Positions 37,170 through 48,500 of a stretch of 64,000 nt of DNA are shown here, piece after piece (the stretch's first letter is position 1; every line of letters starts with the position of its first letter). The translations under genes and the position numbers were made by a program. The notes under the pieces are model-generated. The model searched no databases. It was not told where the DNA came from and saw only the letters and a list, made by a program, of their open reading frames with translations. This stretch comes from Schizophyllum amplum (Eukaryota > Basidiomycota > Agaricomycetes > Agaricales > Schizophyllaceae), in NCBI GenBank assembly GCA_007026445.1, contig VDMD01000028.1:1-64000 (forward strand), read 5' to 3'.

Positions 37170-38966
37170 ATGGAAGACGCAATGTCCTCACTCCAATTGT
37201 CCGACGGCCTCGCGCCGGACGCGCCTCCGGTCGCGCATCTGAGGCCGCCGCTCGAGCAGGACGTGATCGAGCACCCGACTTCGTCAAGCGCGTACAGCGC
37301 ATCTGCGTCCAGCACGCACGACACCCCTGCAAACGGCGCCTACAAGTCGCCTGCGTCCTGCGCGTACGACCAATCAGTATCCCGCGCATACAAGCCACCG
37401 TCGTCCAACACTAGCTCGTACAAGCCGCCCGTGGACAATGGCTGGGCTTCGCGGAAGGAACGCTTGCGAGGCCGAGGCGGCGCAGTCGATACGCAGACAC
37501 GCGGAGACGTTGGGCGGCCGGTGCGCGACGGCGCTGCACGTCCGATGCACGAAGACGCTGCATGGTCGGTGAGCGACGCCGGTGCGCTGCCGGCATGCGA
37601 CGACGTCGGGCGACAGTGCGCGACCTCGGAACAAGGTCCATCGGACGCGGGATGGCAAGAGCAGGCGAACGCGGGACAAGATTGGGCGGCCGCGGGAGGG
37701 CAGGGGTGGTTCGACGCGGGGCAAGACCAGTGGAACGCAGGATGGGAGGACCAGGCGAGTGCCGGGCAAGATCAGGCAACCTCGGGATGGGAGAACCAGG
37801 CGAACGTTGGACATGCTCAGCCGACTCTAGCAGAGGACCGGTCGAATGCGATGGACGTCGACGACGATCCTCTTCCCTCCGAAACCAGGCTCAGCGCACC
37901 CATCGCGCCCTCCACAGACGCCTCGCGTGGCACTTCGTGCAACCGCGACCAAGTCGCGGTTTCCGCCGCCGCCAGTCCGAAGCAGAACCTGAACGTCGCG
38001 ATGGACGCGAATATGCACGAAGTCAACCTGAACATGGAGGCGACGAAAAACGTTTCGCGCACCTCCGACCCGGTATACGTTCGCCCCAATTTGTTTCGCC
38101 GGGTTGAGAAGAGCGAACCGCGCTTGTGCAACCAGCCCTTTTCGGAACACCTCGCTGAGTGCGCAACCTTTTTTTTTCTACCACTCGCATCGTACTTACA
38201 TGGCCCAGCACCATCGCCTACGCCGTCAGCCTCTCAGGCTGCATCCGTCACCTAGAGCAGGACCGGAGGCTCCGCCGCGCTTCAGCAGCGCGCCTGTCCG
38301 TGTCCGATGTCAAGGAAGAGGAAGGCGAGGTCGACGAGATGACCATGTCGCTGACCGCGCATCGAGCCACCATCAACGACAAGTTGGCCGAGTTGAAGGC
38401 AAAGTATGCCCAGGTTTTGGAGCAGCTGGCATCGTATCCGGTTGACGTGCCGTGCGCGAAGGAGGTGGCAAGCGAGGGCGTGCGATATGTACATGACTTG
38501 CTTGCGTTCGTCCGCGACAACGTCGTAGTCGTGGAGGGAGACGGGCTCGAAGCCAGGGTCGCGCGCCTTGATAAGGATGTGTACAGATTATTGACTGCTC
38601 GGCAAGTGCGGGCGACAACTCAAGAGGTGACTGTGCATCGTGTTCTTGCAGCGGCATAGTACTGACGCATTGTAGGCGTTCGCGTATAGGTCATGCACAG
38701 CGCCGCTACGCGGTAAGCTGGATGCCTTGGAGGTGAAGCAGCTGAGGACGCGTAAGGTACTTACCGACGCGATGACGGAGACGGAGGAAGGGAGGACACT
38801 GGGCCTATGTGTTGGAAGAGCACTGCGTAAACTGCGCGTCAAGGAAAACATCGAGAGGCAGGTGAAGAGCGCGAAGGCTGACGTCGCTGAGTCCCGAGAG
38901 TCTGCGCTGAAGAGCCTTTGGACTGAGCTGTCAGACCTGCTCGGTGCTGTAACGTCCATAGAGTAG
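37170..38966 (+). CDS. GW-repeat, coiled-coil protein of unknown function
   Basis: Three exons from ATG 37170 (MEDAMSSLQLSD) to the stop at 38964-38966. Residues about 35-95 carry Ser/Tyr/Pro repeats (AYKSP, AYKPP, SYKPP). Residues about 150-215 are a run of imperfect 12-15-residue repeats with Gly-Trp in Asn/Gln/Asp/Ala context (DAGWQEQANAGQD, NAGWEDQASAGQD, TSGWENQANVG). After an intron near 38155-38206 the C-terminal part is charged and helical (TINDKLAELKAKYAQVLEQL and RVKENIERQVKSAKADV), predicted coiled coil. A second intron is near 38625-38673. Such tryptophan-glycine platforms bind Argonaute in other proteins. Whether this one does is inference. Confidence 0.7.
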
Positions 38967-39430
38967 ACAATGTATATGTGAATTCTTGATATTGATGCAT
39001 CGGCGGTGGCTAGTGGCGCGAGCAAATGCTCTTCGAGATGTCGTTGCAAGCAGTAGAACTGTACAATCCAATTTCTGACAGCTCAAGAGCATAGTGAATT
39101 TCAATAGTAGAGTGCGTTGAAGGCAGAGCAGCTCGAATTGTTAATGCTAAGCGACATTCACAATGAAGCGCCCCGTCCTGGTGGTTGCCCTAGCGTTGTC
39201 GATTGTATACTGCTCAGTCTGTACACTGCGCGGGTTGTAATGATACACCATAAACTATACAAAACTTCCGCAGATTGACCGCCTGCACAGATAAGGCGTT
39301 GTTCCGCACAGACAAGGTAGTCTGCCGCGACACATTCCCATTCGCGCCATACCGACCCCCCCCCCCCCCCCCAGGCCGCCTCGCAGCGCATCCCCCATAC
39401 CCTCGTCACATCACATCCTCCCTATCCTCG
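38967..39430. other. Intergenic between convergent 3' ends, with a 17-C run
   Basis: Lies between the stop of the GW-repeat gene and the stop of the creC-like gene. A run of 17 consecutive C at 39356-39372 is the longest homopolymer I noticed in the window. No ORF is supported. Confidence 0.55.
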
Positions 39431-41726
39431 TCACAACAAATCCTCCACATCCGTCGTGACAGCACGCATATGCCCCTGCCGTGGGTGTCGGGGCCGCAGC
39501 GCCAGCGGCCGAATCCACAACCTGATGTGCCCCCCACGCGTCGAGGTGAGGATGCAGCGCGGGATGAATGATATGTGGCCGAGGAGGTCGCCGTCGAGGT
39601 GTTTGACCTGGGGAAGGAATCAGGATGAATGTTGATGGACCAGGGAGGGAGAGAGGGTGGCGCCAAATACGGGACAGGAACGGCGCCGAAGACGGGGCAG
39701 AAACGGCGCCGAAGACGGGACGAGGACAATGCTAAACCACTCACCAGCACAGGCTGCACTACCGCGACGTCGTTCCTCGCCGGCGCGGGATGGTACCGCG
39801 GTGACGAGTCGCCGTCCACCCCCGGTGAGTTGAGGGATGGAAGATATAGCGCGGACTTGTCTCGTCGCAAGCCGAGCGATACGGTCGAGGACATGGACAT
39901 GCGCTGATGGTGTGTAGCCTGGTATTTTGGCCGGTGGAGAGCGCCGCTCGAGAAATCCCACTGTAGTCATGATGTGAGATTTATACAAGAGAAGGAAGGA
40001 AGGTGCTTAAAGGGAGGAAGGGGCGAGTGATTGACGAAGGAGTGGACATGACACGTACCAAGATAAGCTTGTTGTCTTCCCCGACGGATCCGAAGCGGTA
40101 GGTTCTTCCATCGCAGCGCAATTCGTCGAATGCGACAGAAGAGACAAATGAGGAGTGGCCTTGACAGCGCGCGATTACGCGCTGCTCCCAAGGCGAGAAT
40201 ATGGTCAACAGGTCGTCTTGGCCGCCTGTCTGTGCCCGGCTGTAAGTATCTTCACTTGATCTGCGCGACGCGACACTCACGATGATGAAACGGCCGTCCG
40301 GCGACCAAGCCACGGACGTCAACGCTCCAAAATACGAGGCATAGCAGTCGACGAGCTGCTCCGAGATCGCGTCGATGATGCGCAAGCAGCCGTCCTCCGC
40401 GACGACCGCGACGTACTTGACGTCCGGCGCGAAGACAAAGTCGACGACGGCGCGCCGGGAGACGCGCCAGTGGCTCACCGGGTTCTTGGCCGCCTTGTCC
40501 TTGTCGGCTTTCGGGGCGGCGGGGCCGGAGGATACGGGGTGCCATGGGGGCAGGGAGACGAAGATGTCCCCCATGGGGTCCCAGGAGTCGCTGCTGGAGC
40601 TGCCATCGGAGGGGGGTGGGGAGAGGTGTGCGGGGTCTTGGGGGGAGAAGGCGCCGTCCTCGCGCTCCTTGTCGTAGACGATGATCGTGCCGTCTGCGTG
40701 CGAGACGAGGAATAGGGTGGGGGAGGAGGGGACCCAGCGGACGGCGGTGCAGGGCGAGTTGGTGATGAAGCCCTAAGAGGAGGTGAGACCAGTAGAGAGG
40801 GAAGGGGGACTCGTGTGCGCACCCCCTTGTTTAGTCGCGCATACCGGCACGTTATGGGATCTGTGTGAGCGTTGGAGCAGCTGGGTATGTAAACAAGCGC
40901 GCACGCACCTAACCACACAAGGTCACCGGTGCTGAAGCCGATAACGATGTCGATGTGTTCTGGCGAGGCTGTTGACGCGTTGACGTCGTGGCAGGTGGGA
41001 TAGGCTGAGAATGTGATCTTGACCAGAGGTTCCTATGATGGGGCGGGCATGAGGTGATGCTGGACGCTTATGGCGATTGCCTGTGCGCACCTTGCTCTTC
41101 GCGCCGGCCTCTACCCAGACGAATGTTTTGGAGTGGTTGTAGAATAGAAATGTAGTGTCCCCTTGACGGGACTGCAGCGCCTTCGTGAGGCCTTCGACGG
41201 ACTGCATGCGGGTGACGAATGTGCTGGAGGTGGTGCGCATGTTGTGCTTCGGGCGCGAGGGGTGTTTCTTCTTCGAGCTCGCGCGCGCGGGCGAGAAGAG
41301 GTGGCGCTGCTCGAGCGCGGAGAGGTTCGGGCTGCCCGCGGGGACATCGACGGGCGTCTGCGACGGGAGGTCGTCGTCGGTGTCGCTGCTCGATAGACTG
41401 ACGCCGTCCTCGCGCGGGCTGGCGGTCGGGTTCTGAGTCTCGCGCTCCGGCTTCTTGCCATCCTTCTTTGAGTTGCCAAGAAGCTGTGCGAAAGGGGCTG
41501 CGCCCTGCTTCGGCTGGGGGAAGCGGACGACGATGGAGCGGACTCTGGTGGGATATGTCGCGGGGGGCTGGTTGGGGAGGACGATGGCGGGCTTGTGGTC
41601 CTCGGTGACGGTGTAGACGCCTTCGGGAGCGACGAACGTCGAGTCGTTCTCCATGAACAGACGGCGGATGGGCGGAGGCAAGCGCGCCGGGGTCGCCGGT
41701 GATTGCATCTGTGGCGTATCGCACAT
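39431..41726 (-). CDS. creC: CreC / WDR20-like WD40 protein
   Basis: Read from ATG 41726 (MCDTPQMQSP) to TGA 39431-39433. The N-terminal part has STFVAPEGVYTVTEDHK and a long disordered Ser/Asp-rich insert. The WD40 domain follows across several introns: VEGLTKALQ, SPEHIDIVIGFSTGDLVW, TAVRWVPSSPTLFLVSHADG, DVKYVAVVAEDGCLRIID, SVAWSPDGRF, GGQDDLLTIFSPWE, GHSSFVSSVAFD, RFGSVGEDNKLIL. The terminal exon ends HMRAVTTDVEDLL. Aspergillus CreC (WDR20-like) stabilises the deubiquitinase CreB in carbon catabolite repression, and human WDR20 activates USP12/46. The second in-frame ATG (41708, MQSPATP) is an alternative start. Shares a 357-base divergent promoter with the BCKDH gene. Confidence 0.88.
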
Positions 41727-41803
41727 GTATCCTTAGCCTGTCCCAACGACCTTGAAAGGACCCCGGGAACAACCTAAGGCAGTTTCTACTCTTAACATGA
41801 CAC

Positions 41804-41910
41804 CAGAGCCTTAGCTTGCTATCCTCAGCCCGAGGATGGTTCCCAGCCTCAGGATGTTTCCCCAGCCTTGGGATGTCTCTTTCAGCCTTAGGATCCTCAG
41901 CCTTAGGTTC
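41804..41910. repeat. Minisatellite-like imperfect tandem repeat
   Basis: Five to six units of about 14-20 bases share the core CAGCCTNAGGAT. It lies inside the short divergent promoter between the creC-like gene and the BCKDH gene, closer to creC. Units differ by several substitutions and by length. Confidence 0.7.
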
Positions 41911-42083
41911 TCGGACCCACCTTCGGACGTTAAGCGACACCTGGTAAGCAGTCGTCCAAGCTGGGACCCCCAAAAGCTCACAACGCGTTGTAATGTTTAG
42001 GGAAATACGGTCGATGTCTACGCTCATCATGTGTCCGCTACTCCGCCAATAAAGCCGCACTGCAGTCTCCGGATCTTCTCATC

Positions 42084-43618
42084 ATGCTTTCTCCTAAACC
42101 ACGACCACATCTCGCGCGGACGCTGCTCAGGAGGAGAGCCCAGCAGGTCCGCCGCGCCACCGTGGACGCCGTCGAGCAGCCACCCCCTGCCGCCAGCCAG
42201 CTGCCCTCCGTCGCGACCTCCTCGCTGCTCCGGACGACCAGGGACGCTGCGTTGAGAAGCAGAGGCATCATCTGGCGTGACGATGTGGACCAGGATGCGG
42301 TTAGCGGGCGGGAGACGCGCAAGATGAACCTTTACCAGGCTGTACGCGATGCCATGGGGTGCGTGCAGATCTACATCGCAGTTCATGTACCCTTACGGTC
42401 TCTTTAGAGTCGCCCTCACCACGGACGACACCGCTGTCGGTGAGCATCATGCATCTACACGTCTTCTTCGCTAACCTTTACAGTCTTTGGCGAAGACGTC
42501 GCCTTCGGTGGTGTTTTCCGCTGCACTATGGGACTGGCCGAAGAGTTCGGTGCGTGCTCGCGGCGCCTCCCTCACACGATGCTCAACCATCACAGGGCGT
42601 GAACGAGTATTCAACACGCCGCTCACCGAGCAGGCACGCCTCCCTCCCTCATCGCACTTCACCCCCCTCTAACGTCTGCCCAGGGCATCGCAGGCTTCGG
42701 CATCGGCATGGCCGCCATGGGCCACACCGCCATCGCCGAGATCCAGTTCGCTGACTACATCTACCCCGCCTTCGACCAGCTCGTCAACGAGGCCGCCAAG
42801 CTGCGCTACCGCTCCGGTGGCCAGTACGATTGTGGCCGCCTTACCGTCCGCACCCCCTCCATGTCCGTCGGACACGGCGGTCTCTACCACTCGCAGTCCC
42901 CGGAGGGCTTCTTCATGGGTGCTGCCGGGCTCAAGGTACGTCCTCGTCGCTCCGCCTGCGTCGGATCCATCACATAGCGTCGTCGCAGATCGTCATCCCC
43001 CGGTCGCCCATTCAAGCCAAGGGCCTCCTGCTCGGCGCGATCCGCGACCCCAACCCCGTCGTGTTCATGGAACCCAAGATCCTGTACCGCTCCGCCGTTG
43101 AGCACGTCCCGGTCGACGACTACGAGCTCCCGCTCGGCGTCGCCGAGACGCTGCGCTCGGGCACCGACCTCACGCTCCTCAGCTGGGGCACGCCGCTCTA
43201 CCACTGCGAGACCGCGCTGCACATGCTCGCACACCCGCCGCCGGCGCTCGCCCCGCATGTGCCCGTGCGCTTCCGTGACGTGAAGATCGAGCTCATCGAC
43301 CTGCGCACGATACTACCGTGGGATGTGCAGGCAGTCGTGGACAGTGTGAACAAGACGGGCCGGCTCGTTGTTGTGCATGAGGCGGGCGCTACAGGGGGCG
43401 TCGGCTCAGATATTGGCGCGGAGGTCCAGAAGCGCTGCTTCCTTAAGCTAGAGGCGCCCGTTCGGCGAGTGACGGGATGGGAGTGAGTGCGCTGCGATCC
43501 CTCTTCACGTTTACTGATTATCGCGCACAGCACGCCCGTACCTCTGCAGTACGAGAAGTTCCACATCCCGGACGCTCTGCGCATCCTGGATGCTCTCATT
43601 GAGACGCTGTCCTACTAG
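42084..43618 (+). CDS. bckdhb: Branched-chain alpha-keto acid dehydrogenase E1 subunit beta, mitochondrial
   Basis: Begins [18 protein letters not shown], an Arg-rich mitochondrial presequence. Conserved blocks: [106 protein letters not shown]. The end is [13 protein letters not shown] to TLSY at TAG 43616-43618. The subunit forms the thiamine-diphosphate E1 heterotetramer of the matrix complex that decarboxylates branched-chain keto acids. Seven or eight exons. The intron after TPLTEQ (42634-42683) begins with GC and ends with AG, and no GT donor gives the conserved junction. Otherwise intact. Pyruvate dehydrogenase E1 beta is less likely given the [11 protein letters not shown] and [10 protein letters not shown] blocks. 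Confidence 0.93.
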
Positions 43619-43874
43619 ATACTATTGCAAGCTTTCTTATCCGACATTGCTCTCTGTTCTGTTCTTTATTTCGCTTGACTAGCTCTCGACTACATGGCAC
43701 TTGTATGTAATAACGCACAACAATGGAACACGATTATCAGAACATCACCGCGACTGGTTCGCAGCACACGGATCGCGATAGACACGTCCACGCCCGCGGT
43801 CAACGAAGGCCCTAACATACGTATAAAGTGCCTTCTGCGCGGCATACACCGACGCGCACCCATCTACCCAGGCT

Positions 43875-44516
43875 TCATCCGCGGAGTTCGACGGACCACC
43901 GCTCGAGCATGCCCGCGCGCAGCAAGGCCGCCTCCCACGCCAGAATCAACCGCCTCTCCCGCCAGCATTCGATTCCGTACCTGGCGATGTACGACGTACG
44001 CAGACTCGTGTCCGAGTGCAGGCGATCGCGCTGCGCGAGCAAGGTCGATGCGTGCGCGGCGGAGATGTTGGTGACAGCGTGGACACTCTTTGGACCGCTA
44101 TCGGGTTTGTTGGTGGAGGTTCTGGCGTCGGCGGACATCTTGTTAGCGGACATCTTGTGAGTGGCTGAGATCTTGGCATTCGCGCGAGCGAGGACTTCGA
44201 GGGTGGCGTGCAGGGTGGCGAAGAGAGGCGTCGTTGAGGGGCCGGAGAGCATACAGCGAGATTTGTGGCGATGAGGGCAGAAGGGGACGGAGCTGAGCAT
44301 CCAAGCGAGGCTCCATGGAGTCAGATTCTTGGAGACGGTGGTGAACTCGAGAAAGCAGGCGGAGCGGGCGGGCAGACTGCGAACCAGGCACGATTCGAGG
44401 AGGTCTGGTGGGACGCTATCCAGTTGCAGGGTCCATACGTGGGGTTGCTCAGGACGTAGAGTAGCGGCATCTTCAATTTGCTTGCGGCCTAGACAAGAAG
44501 ATTGGAAGATAAACAA
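43875..44516 (-). CDS. Hypothetical protein, basic and Ser-rich
   Basis: Open frame from ATG 44516 (MFIFQSSCLGRKQ). An intron acceptor-like AG lies just before RKQIEDAATL, so the real first exon may be further upstream. The middle has NAKISATHKMSANKMSADART, a short imperfect repeat of KMSA units. The C-terminus is SYIARYGIECWRERRLILAWEA. No family recognised. It lies just downstream of 44605-45183 on the same strand and could be joined to it by splicing. Confidence 0.4.
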   Translation of the reverse strand: MFIFQSSCLGRKQIEDAATLRPEQPHVWTLQLDSVPPDLLESCLVRSLPARSACFLEFTTVSKNLTPWSLAWMLSSVPFCPHRHKSRCMLSGPSTTPLFATLHATLEVLARANAKISATHKMSANKMSADARTSTNKPDSGPKSVHAVTNISAAHASTLLAQRDRLHSDTSLRTSYIARYGIECWRERRLILAWEAALLRAGMLERWSVELRG

Positions 44517-44604
44517 ACGCAGTATCTGGCACGCTTCGCTAACCTTCAGGGAAGAGCAGGGACTGGATATATGCGCGTTAGATCGTCAGAATTCCATCTG
44601 AATA

Positions 44605-45183
44605 TCAGACTCTTTGCACCTTGACAGACTCCGCAAACAGCCACCGCTGAACTTGTCGGCAATGGGCCGAGTCCAGCTGAACTAGGAACCGCCAGCCATC
44701 GACACGGAGTTCGCCACGGAGCAGGTCGACGAGGTCGTCCGGCTGTCGCAGCTCAATTTTGCCGGCGCAGATGTCGCCAAAGAGATCGTTCAGGTCGATT
44801 ACAATTTGCTTGCTGCGCGAGATGGTCGCCTTTCGGGCGGCGCGGACGTAGTGGGCCGGCCAGGCGACGCGAGTGGGCGCGATGAAGAACATGAGTGCGC
44901 GCATATAGGGGGAGAGATCGGCGAGCGTCAGAGAGGACTTGTTTCTTCTTTTGCAGGCAGTTACAAAAGCCGCAATGAATGAAGCAAGGAGGAGACTGAT
45001 GCACAGACACAGGACGACCTGAGCATGCACCGAGTCGTCGCTGAGACGCTGCAGTTTGGGTTGTAGAGAGACACCAAGACGATGAGACAGACGCTTGAGG
45101 GTGCCAAGTATCATCGTGGTATCCAGAGTCGCAGAGTCCAGATACTCGAAGCCCTTGCTGATTGGATAGCGCGAGTTAGCCAT
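44605..45183 (-). CDS. Hypothetical membrane protein
   Basis: Start taken at ATG 45183 (MANSRYPISKGFEYLD), since the ORF continues upstream without a conserved segment. A hydrophobic stretch (VVLCLCISLLLASFIAAFVTA) around residues 55-80 is a single membrane helix, flanked by KRRNKSS. The rest has IDLNDLFGDICAGKIELRQPDD and ends FAESVKVQRV. No domain recognised. The two neighbouring reverse ORFs may form one gene, but I could not prove a junction. Confidence 0.45.
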   Translation of the reverse strand: MANSRYPISKGFEYLDSATLDTTMILGTLKRLSHRLGVSLQPKLQRLSDDSVHAQVVLCLCISLLLASFIAAFVTACKRRNKSSLTLADLSPYMRALMFFIAPTRVAWPAHYVRAARKATISRSKQIVIDLNDLFGDICAGKIELRQPDDLVDLLRGELRVDGWRFLVQLDSAHCRQVQRWLFAESVKVQRV

Positions 45184-45545
45184 GATGGTGAAGACGAACC
45201 AGCGATAGGCGCGCAATGTTACGGCTGTGTCACAGATAACGCGATGTTCCCGTCGCGTGACCGTGTGTGCTCTTTTGTCCGCGACTCTCGTGTCGACGCC
45301 GTCCGCGAGTAGCAAGGTTATTCAGCGTTATAGGCAGGACTCAACGCTTCTCTCTTCCTCCCTACTGTGAAAGGACTTCAAGGTGAACTCCGTCAATAGT
45401 ACATACTACATCGCGCGCAACAAATCTATCACCGCTCTGAGAGCGATCTCGCCGGCGCCTGCCCTTTGTTAAGCGCGCATATCACGACGCGACCACGTTG
45501 GTGCCCCGTGCGCCCCATCGATAGCCTCTTTCTCGTTAGGCCACC
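45184..45545. other. Intergenic, divergent promoter region of the RNA-dependent RNA polymerase gene
   Basis: 362 bases upstream of the polymerase start. CACCATGG-type context surrounds the ATG at 45546. No other gene or repeat supported. Confidence 0.5.
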
Positions 45546-48500
45546 ATGGATATCCAGATCAAGGGGCTGCCGCCCTTTCTAAACGACTACGATGTGACCA
45601 AGCTCATCGCACAAGTCCTGCATTCGGAGGCATTCGTACCTACCGCAGACGAGTCTGACGACGAAGAACTTCCCTCACACTCGCCCATCGACAAGAGGAT
45701 CAACTTCAAGGTCAAGCTCAACCGCAGTTTAGCAGGTGTGCAGGACTTTGCGTAAAATCTGTCTTATCAGTCTGACGGGCAATCCAGGCAGCGTGCGCAA
45801 TGACGGGACGGGTATCCTCACCGTTCCAAGCGACAAGATCGGGAAACGGTTTCTCAGCTACGTTAAGGGCCAGCCTATCAAGGTCGAAAAGCGCAAAATC
45901 AACTTCTGGAAACGCGCTCCTGCTCCTCCGCACATAGCCAGTCTACTCGGTCGGACACCATTTGTCGACCCAGAAATCGAGGAAACGCACGAGCGAATTG
46001 TCGAGAGCTTGAACGTTGGCTTGCGCGTGGATCGTGTGCAGTTCGGTGTGCTCTTTCGTACGAGATACGATAAACCGGTATCGCGCGAGTTCTCCGCAGA
46101 GTGGTCCAAGGAATTCACGACCAGAGGAGTGGCATGGCTCAGATTTGAGTACGATCATAAACTGATTAGGATCACGGCAAGTACACGCATTTTTCTCTTT
46201 TGCGTTGCTCACCAGGCTATTCGCAGCTGGGGGATTCAACGACGGAGATGCTGGGATCTAGTATCGCTCTCAACTTCATCAACATCCAGCGCATGGCCTT
46301 GGGATACCAGGGAAAGCCACGTAAGTCGAGCTGATCGTGTACGATATTGCCCAGTGACAGCGTTGCAGATGTCGTGTTCGAATTGCTTACCCCGCCCGTT
46401 CTGGAGCGCATCCAGTTTCATAGGCACCCAGACGACGACAGGAAGTCCAAACTGCGGATCGGCTACCTGGACGAGGCACACCAACTTGTGTCTCCATACG
46501 CTTGGCAGCTCCGCATCGAACTTACCGACAAAGACTTCATGGATCTAGGCAATGTTTTCTGCGACCTGTGCAAGAAGGCTGGTATCGACAACCTCCTCCT
46601 TCGCATGGTATCTCGTGGCCCTGGCAATCGACCAGTTTGGCACAAGATTGAGGCGAGCGGGCACAAATTCTTCGAGCGAAGGCGCATTGAGCGTCTCTGC
46701 CGGGAGTTTGCGAAATTCCCGTGGCCCGTCGCTTTCCAACTCGAGGCCCTCTTGCGCAACGGCCTCATTACTACGGGCGAGATTGAGAGCAGCCTGCCAG
46801 GTATCAGCGAGCTCTGCGACACGTACCCCGAGCATGAGTGCTCCCGGGTCGGCGATATCCTTCGCAAGTTCAACATCGAGCTGGGCAAGAGGCCTGCGAC
46901 GGAAAGCCCTGCAAGCTGTTTCTCGCGCGTCATGCGTGACTTCCAGTTCCCTGAGCTCCGCATAACCCCAGGCCACTTCCTCTGTTGCCACATAATCTTC
47001 ACGCCAACACGGACCGTCCTGGAAGGACCCTATCCTGTACAGAGCAATCGTATCATACGCAGATACCCTGGCTATGAGCATCATTTCATCCGAGTTGAGT
47101 AAGTCCTGCGTATCATGCACATCGCGCACTTGATTGACTAGTTCTCCAGATTCCGCGACGAGGACAGGCTTTCATATCGCTGGGATCGCACCGTCGATGG
47201 TTCCCATTTCGTGCGCGACCGCGTCGGTGGCATCTTGGCAAACGGGTTCGAGCTCGGCGGCCGCTCGTTTCAGTTCCTCGCGTACAGTACATCTGCCCTG
47301 CGCGAACACTCCGTCTGGTTCCTCAACGAGTTTTATCACTACGAAGCCGAATATCCGGGCTGGGTAACCGCCCAGGACATTCGGGACTCCATTGGACACT
47401 TCCCAGCAGCTCGAAATTGTTGAAGCAGCCGTCCAAATACGCCGCTCGACTGGCGCAGGCGTTCACGGCGACGGAGCCATCCGTGAAGATCATGCAGCAC
47501 GAGTGGGAGGAGATGCCAGACATGGCAAGGACCCGTACTTGTTCACGGATGGTGTCGGCACGATTTCGAGGTCGCTCGGTGATCGTATCTGGGCCCAACT
47601 CATCAGGGAACGCGGCGGGGACCTGACGAAGCGGCTGAGACCCGATGCTGTAAGTCTGTCTAGCCTGCCTCTTGACTAATCTGAATGCCCCTGCAGTATC
47701 AGATACGTTTCCTCGGATACAAAGGGATGGTCGCTGTCGACGAGGAGATGGATAAAGACGCATCAGGCATCCACATGCGTTTACGACCGTCGATGCGGAA
47801 GTTCGACAGCAGGGAGGAAGATATGAGGGAAGCGGACATAGAAATCGCAAGGCACTTCGCGTACCCGAACAACATGTTCACCAACAGGTAAGAGGTATCG
47901 CTCTGCGTACAATCAGCGCCTGATCTCAATTCCTGCGCCCACAGGGCGCTCGTGACTATCCTCGAGAATCTTGGCGTTGGTTCCGAGGAATTCGAGAAGT
48001 TACAGCAGCGCGCAGTAGCCAGTGTGGAGAGGATTCACGACGGTGTTGATGAGTGGAAAGAGGTCCTACGGTCTAACAGCCTCGGTCGACAATTCCGCCT
48101 CCCGTATGTGCTCGACAACCTGAAAGAAATGGGCCTCAGCATGCAAAGTCGACCGGGGCGCCGCCCCCGTCCTGGCTTCGACAGTCCGTTCTTCCAGAAA
48201 ATACGCGAGGTTGCAAGGATGGCGATCTGCGCGACATCAAGCACAACGCGCGCTTCGAGATTCCGGACAGTTTCAAGCTAGTGGGAATAGCAGACGAAGG
48301 GCCAGCGTATCGGGCGGCCGGTAAAGAGAACGTGTACTGCCTGAAGGAGAAGGAGATATTCGGTGAGATCTCACGTCTAGCTCTTCTGATCTCGCGGTCT
48401 GATAATTCGGTATCGCAGCTTGTGTGCAGCGAAACGAAGGCGAGAGTCCCATCTGGTTGGAAGGAAACTGCGTTATCACCCGCAGTCCAGTCACACATCC

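Noticed and set aside
46177..46226. Canonical GT-AG alternative (about 35 bases) for the polymerase intron with a GC donor
   Set aside because: It also preserves the frame, but at 35 bases it would be far shorter than the roughly 50-base introns around it. I kept it as a less likely option, so this GC-AG case is weaker than the other four.
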